The translations under genes were made by a program, and so were the position numbers. 64,000 bases of DNA, taken from assembly GCA_009668975.1 (NCBI GenBank), contig SBEG01000007.1, positions 1 to 64,000 of the forward strand, written 5' to 3'. A model generated the notes under the pieces. The model worked only from the letters and a program-made list of their open reading frames with translations. It did not search any database and was not told where the DNA came from. The stretch comes from Deltaproteobacteria bacterium (GTDB lineage Bacteria; Desulfobacterota; Desulfuromonadia; Geobacterales; Geobacteraceae). Positions 35,292 to 44,271 of the stretch are shown here, in pieces. Every line of letters starts with the position of its first letter. Within the stretch, counting starts at the first letter, position 1.

Positions 35292-35807
35292 ATGATAAGC
35301 AAAAAGATGGTCCAGGCACTGAACAAGCAGGTCAACAATGAAATCTATTCCGCATACCTTTACCTCTCCATGTCGTCTTACACCAACTACATCGGCCTGA
35401 AAGGGGCGGCAAACTGGTTCATGGTGCAATACCAGGAAGAAATGGTCCATGCCATGAAAATCTACGACTATGTCAACAGCCAGGGGAACCATGCCCAGCT
35501 CGCGGCGATTGCCGCGCCCCCGGCTGAATTCGGAACCCTGCTTTCCATGTTCGAGCAGACCCTGAAGCATGAGCAGTTCATCACCAATTGCATCAACGAA
35601 CTCATGGATCTGGCCATCAAAGAGAAAGATCATGCCACCCAGATCTTCCTCCAGTGGTTCGTGACCGAGCAGATTGAGGAAGAGGGAAATGACAACGATA
35701 TCATCGCCAAACTGAAGCTGATTGGCGACAGCCCGCAGGGCCTGATGATGATCGACAGGGACATGGCTGCCCGCGTCTTCACGCCCCCCGCAGCTACCGC
35801 GGCATAA
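35292..35807 (+). CDS. ftnA: Bacterial non-haem ferritin
   Basis: The protein is 171 residues from ATG 35292, which has AGGAGG upstream; the longer frame from 35199 is not needed. The four-helix ferritin fold is clear: Asn-Asn-Glu-Ile-Tyr-Ser-Ala-Tyr-Leu-Tyr, Gln-Glu-Glu-Met-Val-His-Ala-Met-Lys, and Phe-Val-Thr-Glu-Gln-Ile-Glu-Glu-Glu supply the ferroxidase ligands. The protein stores iron as a 24-mer shell in the cytoplasm. A small Cys-containing gene follows after 31 bp and may be co-transcribed. Confidence 0.95.
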   Translation: MISKKMVQALNKQVNNEIYSAYLYLSMSSYTNYIGLKGAANWFMVQYQEEMVHAMKIYDYVNSQGNHAQLAAIAAPPAEFGTLLSMFEQTLKHEQFITNCINELMDLAIKEKDHATQIFLQWFVTEQIEEEGNDNDIIAKLKLIGDSPQGLMMIDRDMAARVFTPPAATAA

Positions 35808-35838
35808 GTCTTGGGTCCTTGCGGGAAAGGATTTTCAC

Positions 35839-36054
35839 ATGAAGGTACGACTCTGCGAAAAAAACAAGGGCAAAGCCAAAGTCGCCAAGCGACTTGAGGA
35901 AGAGATCTCGGAACTGGATCTCAAGATCAAGAAGTGCATCGACCTGTGCAACGACTGCTCAAAAACCAGGATTGCCCGGGTAGACGGAAAAAAAGTCGTT
36001 GCTGACGAGGTGGACGAATTGGTCAAGAAGATAACTAAGTCAACCAAAGAGTAA
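35839..36054 (+). CDS. Small DUF1450-like Cys-containing protein (71 aa)
   Basis: The product is basic and helical, with Cys6 and a Cys-Ile-Asp-Leu-Cys-Asn-Asp-Cys cluster around residues 33-40, then Val-Asp-Gly-Lys-Lys-Val-Val. The Cys spacing and length resemble DUF1450 (YuzB-like) proteins, sometimes suggested to bind metal. It follows ferritin in the same direction, so a link to iron handling is possible. Confidence 0.7.
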   Translation: MKVRLCEKNKGKAKVAKRLEEEISELDLKIKKCIDLCNDCSKTRIARVDGKKVVADEVDELVKKITKSTKE

Positions 36055-36095
36055 TCTCCTGCTCCCGGCTCACTGAAGTTTGCGGCGCCCCCTCT

Positions 36096-36121
36096 GCGGG
36101 GGAAGACTTTACTTCCCCCGC
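36096..36121. terminator. GC-rich hairpin after the ferritin unit
   Basis: GCGGGGGAAG and CTTCCCCCGC form a perfect 10-bp stem with a 6-base loop 42 bp past the DUF1450-like stop. A T-run is lacking, so termination may be inefficient. Confidence 0.5.
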
Positions 36122-36248
36122 GCCCCCCTGCCTGACGGAATACTGTCATCCATCCCCCCATGTCTGGTCTATCATTTTCGGGAAACATGGTGCACAATGG
36201 CAGGGCCGCAATTCCTCTCCAACAATCCCATTGCCAACGCCTGAATAA

Positions 36249-36277
36249 TTGACAAATTTTATCGGGTATGCTATTCG
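36249..36277 (+). promoter_or_regulatory. Candidate sigma-70 promoter for cysE
   Basis: A TTGACA hexamer at 36249-36254 is followed by 17 bases and TATTCG at 36272-36277. The -35 is perfect and the -10 weak. It lies 49 bp before the chosen cysE start. Confidence 0.5.
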
Positions 36278-36325
36278 GTAAAAAAAGAGATTCTTACCAT
36301 GTTTGTGGTCAACAAAGGGGCTTCC

Positions 36326-36997
36326 ATGTTTAAAAGGATGCGGGAGGACGTACACGTAGTTTTCGAAAGGGACCCGGCGGCACGAAGCATTCTTGAGGTG
36401 ATCTGCTGCTATCCCGGCCTGCATGCCGTCTGGCTGCACCGAATTTCCCACTGGCTGTGGCTCCATAAGGCGTACTTCCTCGGCCGGTTTGTTTCCCACC
36501 TGGCCAGGTTTCTGACCGGGATCGAAATCCATCCGGGCGCGACAATCGGCAAAGGCGTTTTCATCGATCATGGCATGGGTGTCGTGATCGGCGAAACCGC
36601 GGAAATCGGCAACAACGTGACGCTCTACCATGGCGTAACCCTCGGCGGCGTAAGCCTTGAGCGTGTCAAACGCCACCCGACCATTGACGAAAACGTTGTC
36701 ATCGGCTCGGGAGCAAAGGTGCTCGGCCCGTTTACCGTCGGCAAAGGCAGCAGGATCGGTTCCAATTCGGTGGTAATCAAAGAGGTCCCCCCCAATTCGA
36801 CGGTGGTCGGCGTTCCGGGCAGAATGGTCATGGCTGCCGAAGCTCGCGCAGAAAAGACCGATCTGGAGCATGGCAAACTTCCCGATCCGGAAGCGAAGGC
36901 CATCGCCTGCCTTTTCGATCAGATCAGGGAACTTGAGCGGAAATACAGCGAGCTTGCCCAGGATCATGAGGCACTGAAACGGCGGCTGAATGGGTAG
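36326..36997 (+). CDS. cysE: Serine O-acetyltransferase
   Basis: The protein is 223 residues from ATG 36326, preceded by AAAGGGG; the upstream ATG at 36299 lacks a ribosome site. It has the short-form CysE architecture: Arg-Glu-Asp-Val, a helical N-terminal part and hexapeptide repeats starting at Ile-Glu-Ile-His-Pro-Gly-Ala. The active-site segment is [11 protein letters not shown]. It makes O-acetylserine from serine and acetyl-CoA, the first step of cysteine synthesis. mnmA, which needs sulfur from cysteine, follows directly. The C-terminal tail is a charged helix. Confidence 0.93.
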   Translation: MFKRMREDVHVVFERDPAARSILEVICCYPGLHAVWLHRISHWLWLHKAYFLGRFVSHLARFLTGIEIHPGATIGKGVFIDHGMGVVIGETAEIGNNVTLYHGVTLGGVSLERVKRHPTIDENVVIGSGAKVLGPFTVGKGSRIGSNSVVIKEVPPNSTVVGVPGRMVMAAEARAEKTDLEHGKLPDPEAKAIACLFDQIRELERKYSELAQDHEALKRRLNG

Positions 36998-37004
36998 TAC
37001 TGAG

Positions 37005-38108
37005 ATGATGAAAAAAACGAACCAGCCGATGCGGATTGCCGTCGCCATGAGCGGCGGGGTTGATTCATCGGTTACCGCAGCCCTCCTGAAGGAGCAGGGG
37101 CACGACGTGATCGGCATTACCATGCGGGTCTGGGACCCTTCCACCAGTGGCGTTTCCGAAGAAGCTGCGGAAGCCAGCTGCTGCTCTCCGGACGATGTGC
37201 GCGATGCAGGCCGCATTGCCGATCAGCTTGACATCCCCTTTTACGTGGTCAATTTCGAAGATGAATTCCGCCGGCTCGTCATCAGCGATTTTATCGGTGA
37301 ATATTATCAAGGTAGAACGCCAAATCCCTGTGTCCGCTGCAATGAGCTGGTCAAGTTCGGCCTGTTACTGGAAAAAGCCCGGGAATTGGGCGCCGATTTT
37401 CTGGCAACCGGCCACTATGCACAAGTGGAAAAGGGCGACGATGGCTTTTTCCATCTTTTGAAAGGCCTCGACCCGAAAAAAGACCAGTCCTATTTCCTCT
37501 TTGCCCTCTCCCAGGAGCAGCTGGCAAGAAGCCTGTTCCCCCTTGGCGGGATTACCAAGCAGGAGGTTCGCGCCCTGGCGGCACGTTTTGAGCTCCGCGT
37601 TGCTGAAAAGGGCGAAAGCCAGGAAATCTGTTTCATCCCCGATGACAACTATGTCCGATTTCTCGACGCGGAACAGGACGCCCAAAATCTTTCCGGCGCC
37701 ATCGTCGATCAGCAGGGTAATATTCTCGGTCACCACCAGGGCACCTACCGCTACACGGTCGGGCAGCGCAGAGGCCTGGGCATCGCCTGGAAAGAACCGC
37801 TCTATGTCCTCGGTGTCGATGCGAAACGCCGCGAAGTTATTGTCGGCCCCCAGGACGCACTCTATAAAAACGGGCTGAGAGCTTCCCATATCAATTGGAT
37901 GATGCCGACGCCGGCCGGAGAATTTTCCACCACCTGCCGGATCCGCTATCGTCACCAGGCGGTACCCTGTCGTGTCATTCCCGTGCCGGACAACCGGGTC
38001 GAGGTACTTTTTACGGAAAAGGAAAAATCGGTAACCCCGGGCCAGGCGGTTGTTTTCTATGATGAAAACCGGGTTCTCGGCGGGGGCTGGATCGATGAAG
38101 GACTATGA
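37005..38108 (+). CDS. mnmA: tRNA-specific 2-thiouridylase MnmA
   Basis: The protein is 367 residues from ATG 37005 (36990, 37008 and 37029 are also in frame). Pyrophosphatase loop Met-Ser-Gly-Gly-Val-Asp-Ser-Ser lies near the N-terminus. Catalytic cysteines are expected in Asn-Pro-Cys-Val-Arg-Cys-Asn and Glu-Ile-Cys-Phe-Ile-Pro-Asp, and both are present. Gly-His-Tyr-Ala and Gly-Gln-Arg-Arg-Gly-Leu-Gly complete the family pattern. It thiolates U34 of Lys, Glu and Gln tRNAs. It begins a few bases after cysE and overlaps mtaB by 4 bp, forming a cysE-mnmA-mtaB operon. Confidence 0.95.
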   Translation: MMKKTNQPMRIAVAMSGGVDSSVTAALLKEQGHDVIGITMRVWDPSTSGVSEEAAEASCCSPDDVRDAGRIADQLDIPFYVVNFEDEFRRLVISDFIGEYYQGRTPNPCVRCNELVKFGLLLEKARELGADFLATGHYAQVEKGDDGFFHLLKGLDPKKDQSYFLFALSQEQLARSLFPLGGITKQEVRALAARFELRVAEKGESQEICFIPDDNYVRFLDAEQDAQNLSGAIVDQQGNILGHHQGTYRYTVGQRRGLGIAWKEPLYVLGVDAKRREVIVGPQDALYKNGLRASHINWMMPTPAGEFSTTCRIRYRHQAVPCRVIPVPDNRVEVLFTEKEKSVTPGQAVVFYDENRVLGGGWIDEGL

Positions 38109-39400
38109 AGAAGATCTCTTTTGTAACCCTCGGCTGCAAAACCAACCAGTTTGAATCCGCCGCCATGACGGAAGCGGCCCGCAAGGAAGGCTACCTGGTC
38201 GTTTCTGCGGGGGAAGCTGCCGACATCTGCGTCATCAACACCTGCACGGTAACGGCCCGGACCGATGCCGAGTCGCGACGTCTGATCCGCAAGGCCCTGC
38301 GGGAAAACCCCGCCGCCCGCATCGTCGTCACCGGTTGCTATGCCCAGATCGCCGCCGAAGAAATCAGCGACCTGCCGGGCGTGGCACTGATCATCGGCAA
38401 CACCGAAAAACGGGAACTGCTGCAGCTGTTGCGGAATCTTGGTGAAGAGCAGCAGATCAAAGTGACCGATATTTCCAACGTCCAGGGAAGCGGGCCACTC
38501 CTGCTCGAAACCTTCGCGGAGCACACCCGGGCCTTTCTCCAGGTGCAGAATGGCTGCGACTCCCGCTGCTCCTATTGCATCGTGCCCCATGTCCGGGGCC
38601 CCAGCAGAAGCGTGAGCTTGGACGATGCCCTGGAAGGCATCCGGACCTTTGCCCGGCAGGGTTTCCAGGAAGTGGTGCTGACCGGGATCCACCTCGGTGC
38701 TTTCGGCCTCGATCTCACTCCGCCGACCAGCCTGCTCGAACTCCTCTCCCGCGCCGAACAGGAAAAGATCGTGCCCCGCCTGAGGCTCGGCTCCCTTGAA
38801 CCGACGGAAATTTCCACTGAGCTGATCGAACTCATCGCACGCGGGCAGACAATCTGTCCACACCTCCACATACCGCTCCAGAGCGGCGACGACGGAGTGC
38901 TCGCGGCAATGAACCGTCCCTATACCAGCGGCTTTTTTCGCGAACTGGTGGATCAGCTGACCACGGCGGCCCCCGATCTCTGCCTTGGCACCGACATCAT
39001 TGCCGGTTTCCCCGGTGAAACAGATGAAGCATTTGCACGCGGTTACCGTATTCTGGAAGATCTCCCCCTCGCCTACTTCCATGTCTTTCCCTTTTCCCCG
39101 CGACAGGGGACACCGGCGGCAACCATGCCGGACCCGGTTCCGCCAGCGGTGATCAAGAAGCGGGCCGAAGCGCTCAGGGACCTGTCATTAAGAAAAAAGC
39201 GGGCCTATTTCGAGAAATTTCTCGGCAGGGAGCTGTTGGTGCTGATCCAGCAAAATCGCAAAGGGAGAAGTCTTCAGGGACTGTCCCGGAACTACCTGTC
39301 CGTAGCAATCCCGGGTCACACCGCTCCGGTCAACACCGAAGTGAAAGTGCGGATTACCGGGACCGACAAGGATCAGCTGATCGGCGTGGCCGTACTCTAG
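38105..39400 (+). CDS. mtaB: tRNA t6A37 methylthiotransferase MtaB
   Basis: The protein is 431 residues. The UPF0004 N-terminal domain has Gly-Cys-Lys-Thr-Asn, Asn-Thr-Cys-Thr-Val and Gly-Cys-Tyr-Ala. The radical SAM motif is Cys-Asp-Ser-Arg-Cys-Ser-Tyr-Cys near residue 152, and a TRAM-like tail lies at the C-terminus. It adds a methylthio group to t6A37 in tRNAs reading ANN codons. The Lys-Thr-Asn-Gln start and overall length favour MtaB over MiaB or RimO. The stop codon is shared with the end of a palindromic repeat. Confidence 0.92.
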   Translation: MKKISFVTLGCKTNQFESAAMTEAARKEGYLVVSAGEAADICVINTCTVTARTDAESRRLIRKALRENPAARIVVTGCYAQIAAEEISDLPGVALIIGNTEKRELLQLLRNLGEEQQIKVTDISNVQGSGPLLLETFAEHTRAFLQVQNGCDSRCSYCIVPHVRGPSRSVSLDDALEGIRTFARQGFQEVVLTGIHLGAFGLDLTPPTSLLELLSRAEQEKIVPRLRLGSLEPTEISTELIELIARGQTICPHLHIPLQSGDDGVLAAMNRPYTSGFFRELVDQLTTAAPDLCLGTDIIAGFPGETDEAFARGYRILEDLPLAYFHVFPFSPRQGTPAATMPDPVPPAVIKKRAEALRDLSLRKKRAYFEKFLGRELLVLIQQNRKGRSLQGLSRNYLSVAIPGHTAPVNTEVKVRITGTDKDQLIGVAVL

Positions 39401-39523
39401 TACCATGTAACACCTAAAAACAACCCCCCTCAATCCCCCCTTGACAGGGGGGAAGCTTTTAAGTCTCCCCTGTCAAGGGGAGGTTTGGAGGGGTTGCATG
39501 TGAAAAAACATTTGTATCCCGTG
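39399..39523. repeat. MITE-like palindromic repeat, family 1, copy 1
   Basis: The copy begins AGTACCATGTAACACC and contains the long arms AACCCCCCTCAATCCCCCCT and AGGGGAGGTTTGGAGGGGTT around two TTGACAGGGG-type inverted segments, so it can fold into a cruciform. A second copy lies at 55144-55272 in the opposite orientation. The right terminal repeat is degenerate here. It fills the gap between convergent mtaB and the ttcA-like gene and may terminate both. Confidence 0.85.
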
Positions 39524-39526
39524 CGA

Positions 39527-40282
39527 TTAATTCCTTCGGAGGTTCGGATCAAGCAAGTAGCGAGGCTGAACATTTGACAGGGCACGCAGCATACTGCGCT
39601 TCACATGGGGATTGTCCTTTTCCAGGGAACTGAGGAGTTCTTTCATCTTCTTACGCTGCAGATCAGCAACGCCACAGGCAGGGCATTTGCAGCAGACGAC
39701 CGGATAGCCGTTTCCTTTGGCAAAGGGAATAATATCCTTCTCCGGAACATAGACAAGCGGACGGATCACCGTAGTTTCGCCGTTATCGGCGAGCATCTTT
39801 GCCGCCATGGCCTTCAGCGACCCGACGAAAAACTGATTCAGCAGCAGAGTCTCGATGAAATCGTCCATGTGGTGCCCGAGGGCGAGTTTGTTGCATTTGA
39901 ATTGCTTGGCCAGAACATAGAGCGCACCCCGTTTCAGTCGTGCACAAATGGAGCAATAGGAAGAACCGGGCCGCCTCTTTTCCTGAATGATTTGATAGTG
40001 TTCGGTTTTTTCCATATGATAGGCAAAGCCATGTCGGGCAAGATGCTCTTCGATGATGTCGGCTCGATAACCTGGATAGCCGGAATCGATATTGATGGCC
40101 AGAAGCTCGTAACGAATCGGCGCCCTCTTGCGCAGGGACTCCAGGATGTGCAGCAAGGCGTAAGAATCCTTTCCCCCGGAAACCGCCACAGCAATTCGAT
40201 CCCCTTCCTCAATCAAATCGAAATCAGCAATGGCCCTGCCCACCCCATTTTTTATTTTCATATACAGTTTTTCTTCCAGCAC
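39527..40282 (-). CDS. TtcA-like PP-loop tRNA thiolation protein
   Basis: The start is GTG 40282, which has AGAGAGG eight bases upstream; the longer frame to 40444 has no support. This gives 251 residues. The PP-loop is Val-Ser-Gly-Gly-Lys-Asp-Ser near residue 35. A Tyr-Cys-Ser-Ile-Cys pair, Gly-His-His-Met-Asp-Asp and a C-terminal Cys-Cys-Lys-Cys-Pro-Ala-Cys-Gly cluster match TtcA/TtuA-type enzymes that bind a [4Fe-4S] cluster and thiolate tRNA. The TtcA substrate is C32, but the extra C-terminal cysteines leave the exact subgroup open. Confidence 0.82.
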   Translation of the reverse strand: MLEEKLYMKIKNGVGRAIADFDLIEEGDRIAVAVSGGKDSYALLHILESLRKRAPIRYELLAINIDSGYPGYRADIIEEHLARHGFAYHMEKTEHYQIIQEKRRPGSSYCSICARLKRGALYVLAKQFKCNKLALGHHMDDFIETLLLNQFFVGSLKAMAAKMLADNGETTVIRPLVYVPEKDIIPFAKGNGYPVVCCKCPACGVADLQRKKMKELLSSLEKDNPHVKRSMLRALSNVQPRYLLDPNLRRN

Positions 40283-40679
40283 TGCGTGTACCTCTCTTCT
40301 CCGTAGTTTCCACTTCCAAAAAAATTCACACTGAGGCGCCTCCAGGTGTTCTCCCTGCGCGTGGGCAGACCCTCTAAGGAACATCGCTACACCGTACCGG
40401 AAACCAAGAAAAAAAGTCAAGTATCGCGGCAGGGGCCGGGACATCTCTCATACCAATTCCAGATCAAGGATGATCTCAAGGCGGCGAGGATTGAGGTTGC
40501 GATGCGTACTGAAGAGTACGTTGAGCATCCGAAGACGAGCCAACGCAGAGAGGACCTTGATATGGGATTGGAATTACGCCAGGATCGTCACTTGCCGGGA
40601 CTCCGCGGCTCTGCTATTGTGATGAAAACAGAAATTTGCCGACCAGCATACCAGCCCGTTTGAAAAGGCCAGTTCGGAA
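40283..40679. other. Spacer between the divergent ttcA-like and priA genes, holding a repeat
   Basis: No gene is supported here; the open frames lack ribosome sites. Most of the space from 40451 is the family 2 repeat. Promoters for both neighbours should lie on either side of it. Confidence 0.6.
40451..40576. repeat. MITE-like repeat, family 2, copy A
   Basis: The copy starts TACCAATTCCAGATCAAGG and ends with an imperfect inverted version, CCTTGATATGGGATTGGAAT. The inner part (GATCTCAAGGCGGCGAGG, later GTACGTTGAGCA and CCGAAGACGAGCCAACGC) recurs in inverted orientation at 51037-51146 with about 85% identity and a small internal deletion. No coding potential is seen. Confidence 0.85.
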
Positions 40680-42941
40680 ATGCCCCATACCCGTTATCAA
40701 ATCATTGAGGTCGCGGTTCCCCTCCCGGTCGACCGAACCTTTCACTACAGCGTGCCGGAGTCCCTCAGGAGCTCGGTGCGCCTGGGGATCCGGGTACTGG
40801 TCCCCTTTGGCCGGCGAAAAGTGACCGGCTATGTGCTGGGTTCCACTGCCTCAGCTTCCGGGGAATTGAAAGATGTCATAGAGGTACTGGATGCCGAACC
40901 GCTCTTCACTAGCCAGGAGATTGCCTTCTATCGCTGGATTGCCTCCTATTACCTCTTCCCGCTGGGGGAAGTCATCAAAACCGCCCTGCCTTCGGGGATC
41001 AATATCGAAAGCCGCCGGAAAACGGTGACCGGCGCTGACGGCTCCTGCACCACCGAAGAACATCTCACAACGGGGAAAGGCATTCGCCGGGAGCGTTTTT
41101 ACCAGGCAGCAGCGGGGGCTGCGGACAGCGCCGGAATCCGTGGAGCGGGTGCCCGGATTCTCCTGTATCTGCTGGAGAACGGCGGAACATCCCGTTCAAT
41201 GCTCAACGAACAGTTCCCCAACCCCTCGGCACCCCTGAAGCGACTGGAAGAACTGGGCCTCGTTACCATCGAAGATCGTGAGGTCTATCGGGACCCGTTC
41301 CGTGAAGAAGCGGTCAGCAGCGAGACAGCCTTGTGCCTCAATGACCACCAGGCAACAGCCTTTTCCCGCATCGCCGAAACGGTTTCCGCGGGAGAGTTTT
41401 CCCCGTTTCTCCTCCATGGCGTCACGGGCAGCGGTAAAACCGAGGTCTACCTCCAGGCCATCGCCCATACGTTGAGCCAAGGCAAGCGAGCTTTGGTACT
41501 CACACCGGAAATCGCCCTCACGCCCCAGTTGGTGCGGCGGTTTCGCGGACGATTCAGCGAGGGAATTGCCGTTCTCCACAGCGGCCTGTCCCTTGGCGAA
41601 CGCTACGACGAATGGCGCCGCATCCGGCGCGGAGAAGTCGCCATTGTCATCGGCGCACGTTCCGCGGTCTTCGCCCCCCTTGATGATCTCGGCATCATTG
41701 TCGTGGACGAGGAACATGAGGCTTCCTACAAGCAGTCCGAAGGCGTCAGCTACAATGCCCGGGACCTGGCCCTGGTGCGGGGCAAGCTGGAGAAGGCAAC
41801 CGTGGTGCTCGGTTCGGCCACCCCTCTCATAACCACCTTTCACGCCGCACAGGAAGGCCGGGTTCAGTATCTCCCCCTGCCGGAACGGGTTCAGGGACGC
41901 TCACTGCCGGAAACCAGGATTCTCGACACACGACAGCTGAAAGGCGCGACTTTTTCGCCGGAACTGGTGACGGCCATTACCGATAATCTTGCAAAGGGCG
42001 GACAGACGCTGCTTTTTCTCAACCGGCGGGGTTTTGCCACCTTTCTCCAATGCAAGGACTGCGGCCATGTCTACCGCTGCCCCAACTGTTCGGTCACCCT
42101 CACCCACCACCGGGCGAAACAACGGCATTTCTGCCACTACTGCGATTATTCCCTGCTGGCACCCTCGGTCTGCCCGGAATGCAACGGCTCGGACATCGGC
42201 CTGTTCGGGCGCGGCACGGAACGTCTGGAAGATGAGGTAATGGAGCTGTTTCCCGATGCCCGGGTAGCCCGCATGGACAGCGACACCACCAGCCGGCGCG
42301 GCGGACATGCCCGCATTCTGAAGCAACTGGAAGATGGCAGTATTGACATTCTCATCGGCACCCAGATGATCGCCAAAGGCCACGATTATCCCGGAGTGAC
42401 GCTGGTGGGCATTGTTTCGGCTGACGCGACCCTGAACATCCCCGATTTCCGGAGCGCTGAACGCACATTTCAACTGGTCAGCCAGGTCATGGGACGGGCA
42501 GGCCGGGGAGAGTCGCCGGGAAAAGTGATCATTCAAGGGATAGCACCCGACCATTATGCCCTGCTCCGCGCGGCAGCCCACGACTACCAGGGTTTTTACG
42601 AAGAAGAAATTGCCTTTCGGGAAGAGGCCGGCTACCCGCCATTCTCCTATCTGGCAATGGTCGTCATTTCCGGCACGGCGGAAAAGCCGGTTGAAAAAGG
42701 CGCTCAGGATGCTGCACGCAGTCTGCGGGAAGAACGGCAACGCCTGAAAATGCGGACGGAGATTCTTGGCCCGGCACCGGCACCGCTGGCAAAGGTACGT
42801 GGTAGATTCCGCTGGCAGATTCTGCTGAAGGCACACAATCGTTCCGAATTAAAACGACTGCTGCTGACCTTTCGGAAGGAATGGAATCCTCCGCGGATTT
42901 TGCGGACCACTATTGACATTGACCCGGTGGACACACTCTGA
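40680..42941 (+). CDS. priA: Primosomal protein N' (replication restart helicase)
   Basis: The protein is 753 residues. The N-terminal 3'-DNA-binding domain has Val-Pro-Leu-Pro-Val-Asp-Arg-Thr-Phe-His-Tyr. Walker A Gly-Val-Thr-Gly-Ser-Gly-Lys-Thr lies near 253 and motif II Asp-Glu-Glu-His near 345. A zinc-binding insertion with four Cys pairs (Cys-Lys-Asp-Cys, Cys-Pro-Asn-Cys, Cys-His-Tyr-Cys, Cys-Pro-Glu-Cys) follows near 460-505, then Gly-Arg-Ala-Gly-Arg. It reloads replisomes at stalled forks. Length and motif order are canonical. Confidence 0.96.
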   Translation: MPHTRYQIIEVAVPLPVDRTFHYSVPESLRSSVRLGIRVLVPFGRRKVTGYVLGSTASASGELKDVIEVLDAEPLFTSQEIAFYRWIASYYLFPLGEVIKTALPSGINIESRRKTVTGADGSCTTEEHLTTGKGIRRERFYQAAAGAADSAGIRGAGARILLYLLENGGTSRSMLNEQFPNPSAPLKRLEELGLVTIEDREVYRDPFREEAVSSETALCLNDHQATAFSRIAETVSAGEFSPFLLHGVTGSGKTEVYLQAIAHTLSQGKRALVLTPEIALTPQLVRRFRGRFSEGIAVLHSGLSLGERYDEWRRIRRGEVAIVIGARSAVFAPLDDLGIIVVDEEHEASYKQSEGVSYNARDLALVRGKLEKATVVLGSATPLITTFHAAQEGRVQYLPLPERVQGRSLPETRILDTRQLKGATFSPELVTAITDNLAKGGQTLLFLNRRGFATFLQCKDCGHVYRCPNCSVTLTHHRAKQRHFCHYCDYSLLAPSVCPECNGSDIGLFGRGTERLEDEVMELFPDARVARMDSDTTSRRGGHARILKQLEDGSIDILIGTQMIAKGHDYPGVTLVGIVSADATLNIPDFRSAERTFQLVSQVMGRAGRGESPGKVIIQGIAPDHYALLRAAAHDYQGFYEEEIAFREEAGYPPFSYLAMVVISGTAEKPVEKGAQDAARSLREERQRLKMRTEILGPAPAPLAKVRGRFRWQILLKAHNRSELKRLLLTFRKEWNPPRILRTTIDIDPVDTL

Positions 42942-43065
42942 ATGGTTTTTTACGGATGGATGACTGATTCAGAGCTCCGCATTAAAAAAGCATGTGCAAT
43001 CCTTGACGAACCGCAAATTAACGAGAGAATTTGTTATGAAGACTTTTCTAGAAAAGGGGATGCAG

Positions 43066-43371
43066 ATGAAAAAGGCCGAAACGAAAAAAGTTCAAAGTCC
43101 CTCGTCACCTAACACCCCTCGCTGGATGCGTTCGAATAAGGAGATGACCGAAGAGGAAGTTGAAAATTTCAAGAATATGGACTGGGAATGGTACTATAAC
43201 TGTTTTCTTTACCTGGACGAACCGCTGGAAATCATGTGCAAAATCTGTGGCGGCGTGAACAACTTTCTGCCAGGAGAAATGAAGAAGAAGTGCCTGCATT
43301 GCGGGATTGAATGCTATCGCTGTGATAAGAAAGAAGATCTCGACACGAAAACTTTTCATCCGGAAAAATGA
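43066..43371 (+). CDS. Small zinc-ribbon protein of unknown function
   Basis: The start is ambiguous: ATG 43066 has AAGGGG six bases upstream (101 residues), and ATG 43036 has GAGAG upstream (111 residues). The C-terminal half has Cys-Lys-Ile-Cys-Gly-Gly, Cys-Leu-His-Cys-Gly and Cys-Tyr-Arg-Cys: three Cys-x2-Cys pairs fitting two zinc sites. An acidic, Trp-rich middle (Asp-Trp-Glu-Trp-Tyr-Tyr) precedes them. No family is recognised. Confidence 0.65.
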   Translation: MKKAETKKVQSPSSPNTPRWMRSNKEMTEEEVENFKNMDWEWYYNCFLYLDEPLEIMCKICGGVNNFLPGEMKKKCLHCGIECYRCDKKEDLDTKTFHPEK

Positions 43372-43586
43372 AGGCAAAGAATAGAACTCTGTCCAGAGGC
43401 GTTAGCGGTAGTTGTGGTATGAGCGTGCTTCATCGGCCAGACACTCCCCCTAAATACTCACGTTATCCATTTTCACAATTTATCCGCAAAAATTTTACCT
43501 GCCGTGAAGCTTTCCGTTATTCCAAAACCGCTTCATAACCGGGAATTGGCCGCAACCAGCTTCGCTGAACCAGGCGGTGGGTTTCA

Positions 43587-44267
43587 TCACTTGTCAACCA
43601 GCGGGCCGCTGATTGACACGCTGAACCGGCGACCACCCGAGGAAAAGCGGACCTTCGTGGGCAGAATTTCCTCAACCGTTGCTCCGCCCACCTGAGCGCC
43701 CTCCCCCACCAGGTCACCGTTTATCACGGCCCGGCGTGCCGCTGGCGCATCCTGCCAGGCAATCCCCGAAACCGTGACCCCGGACCCTTTCGAGCCGGAA
43801 ACTCCCCTGGCAGAATCTTCGGAACTGGCATTGAGGTCCGCGTTCACGGGCCTCTGTGCCTTTATTTGCCCCCCTGGCATCCTCCCCTCGCTCTCCAAGG
43901 GCCGAGGGGATAACCCCGTCGCCACGGCTGCCGCCGGTCTGGCCGGAGGAACCGCCGGTCCGGCCATCGCCCTTTCTTGCGGATCAGCCCCTCTCACAAC
44001 CGTGGGAGACATTCGCTCCGGCTTCACGGCAACAACGGTTGCCTGCTTTTTTGCAGCTTGTTTGTGCCAGAGGAATGCTCCGGAAACGCCAAGCAGAATA
44101 AGCAATCCGAAGGCTGAAAGTACTGCGATCAGCGGAATAAAACGTTCCGCTTTCCGGCGCATCTGACGATTTTCCCTGATAATCTCAGCCGAAATATTGA
44201 TCTCACCGCTTCTTCGCGCGGCTTTTTCCTGTTCCAGTTTTTTCAGGGCATCCAGAATGAAACTCAT
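43587..44267 (-). CDS. gspB: GspB-like type II secretion assembly protein
   Basis: The protein is 226 residues. The N-terminus Met-Ser-Phe-Ile-Leu-Asp-Ala-Leu-Lys-Lys-Leu-Glu is the family hallmark. One membrane segment lies at about 43-66, followed by a Pro/Ala-rich periplasmic linker and a C-terminal domain with Val-Ser-Gly-Ile-Ala-Trp, Arg-Arg-Ala-Val-Ile-Asn-Gly and Val-Gly-Gly-Ala-Thr-Val. It pairs with ExeA/GspA to place the outer-membrane secretin in peptidoglycan. The gene is 4 bp downstream of exeA. No other secretion genes are in the window. Confidence 0.88.
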   Translation of the reverse strand: MSFILDALKKLEQEKAARRSGEINISAEIIRENRQMRRKAERFIPLIAVLSAFGLLILLGVSGAFLWHKQAAKKQATVVAVKPERMSPTVVRGADPQERAMAGPAVPPARPAAAVATGLSPRPLESEGRMPGGQIKAQRPVNADLNASSEDSARGVSGSKGSGVTVSGIAWQDAPAARRAVINGDLVGEGAQVGGATVEEILPTKVRFSSGGRRFSVSISGPLVDK

Positions 44268-44271
44268 AACG

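Noticed and set aside
38057..39082. 341-codon minus-strand frame over mtaB
   Set aside because: It is antisense to the radical SAM gene and has unnatural composition.
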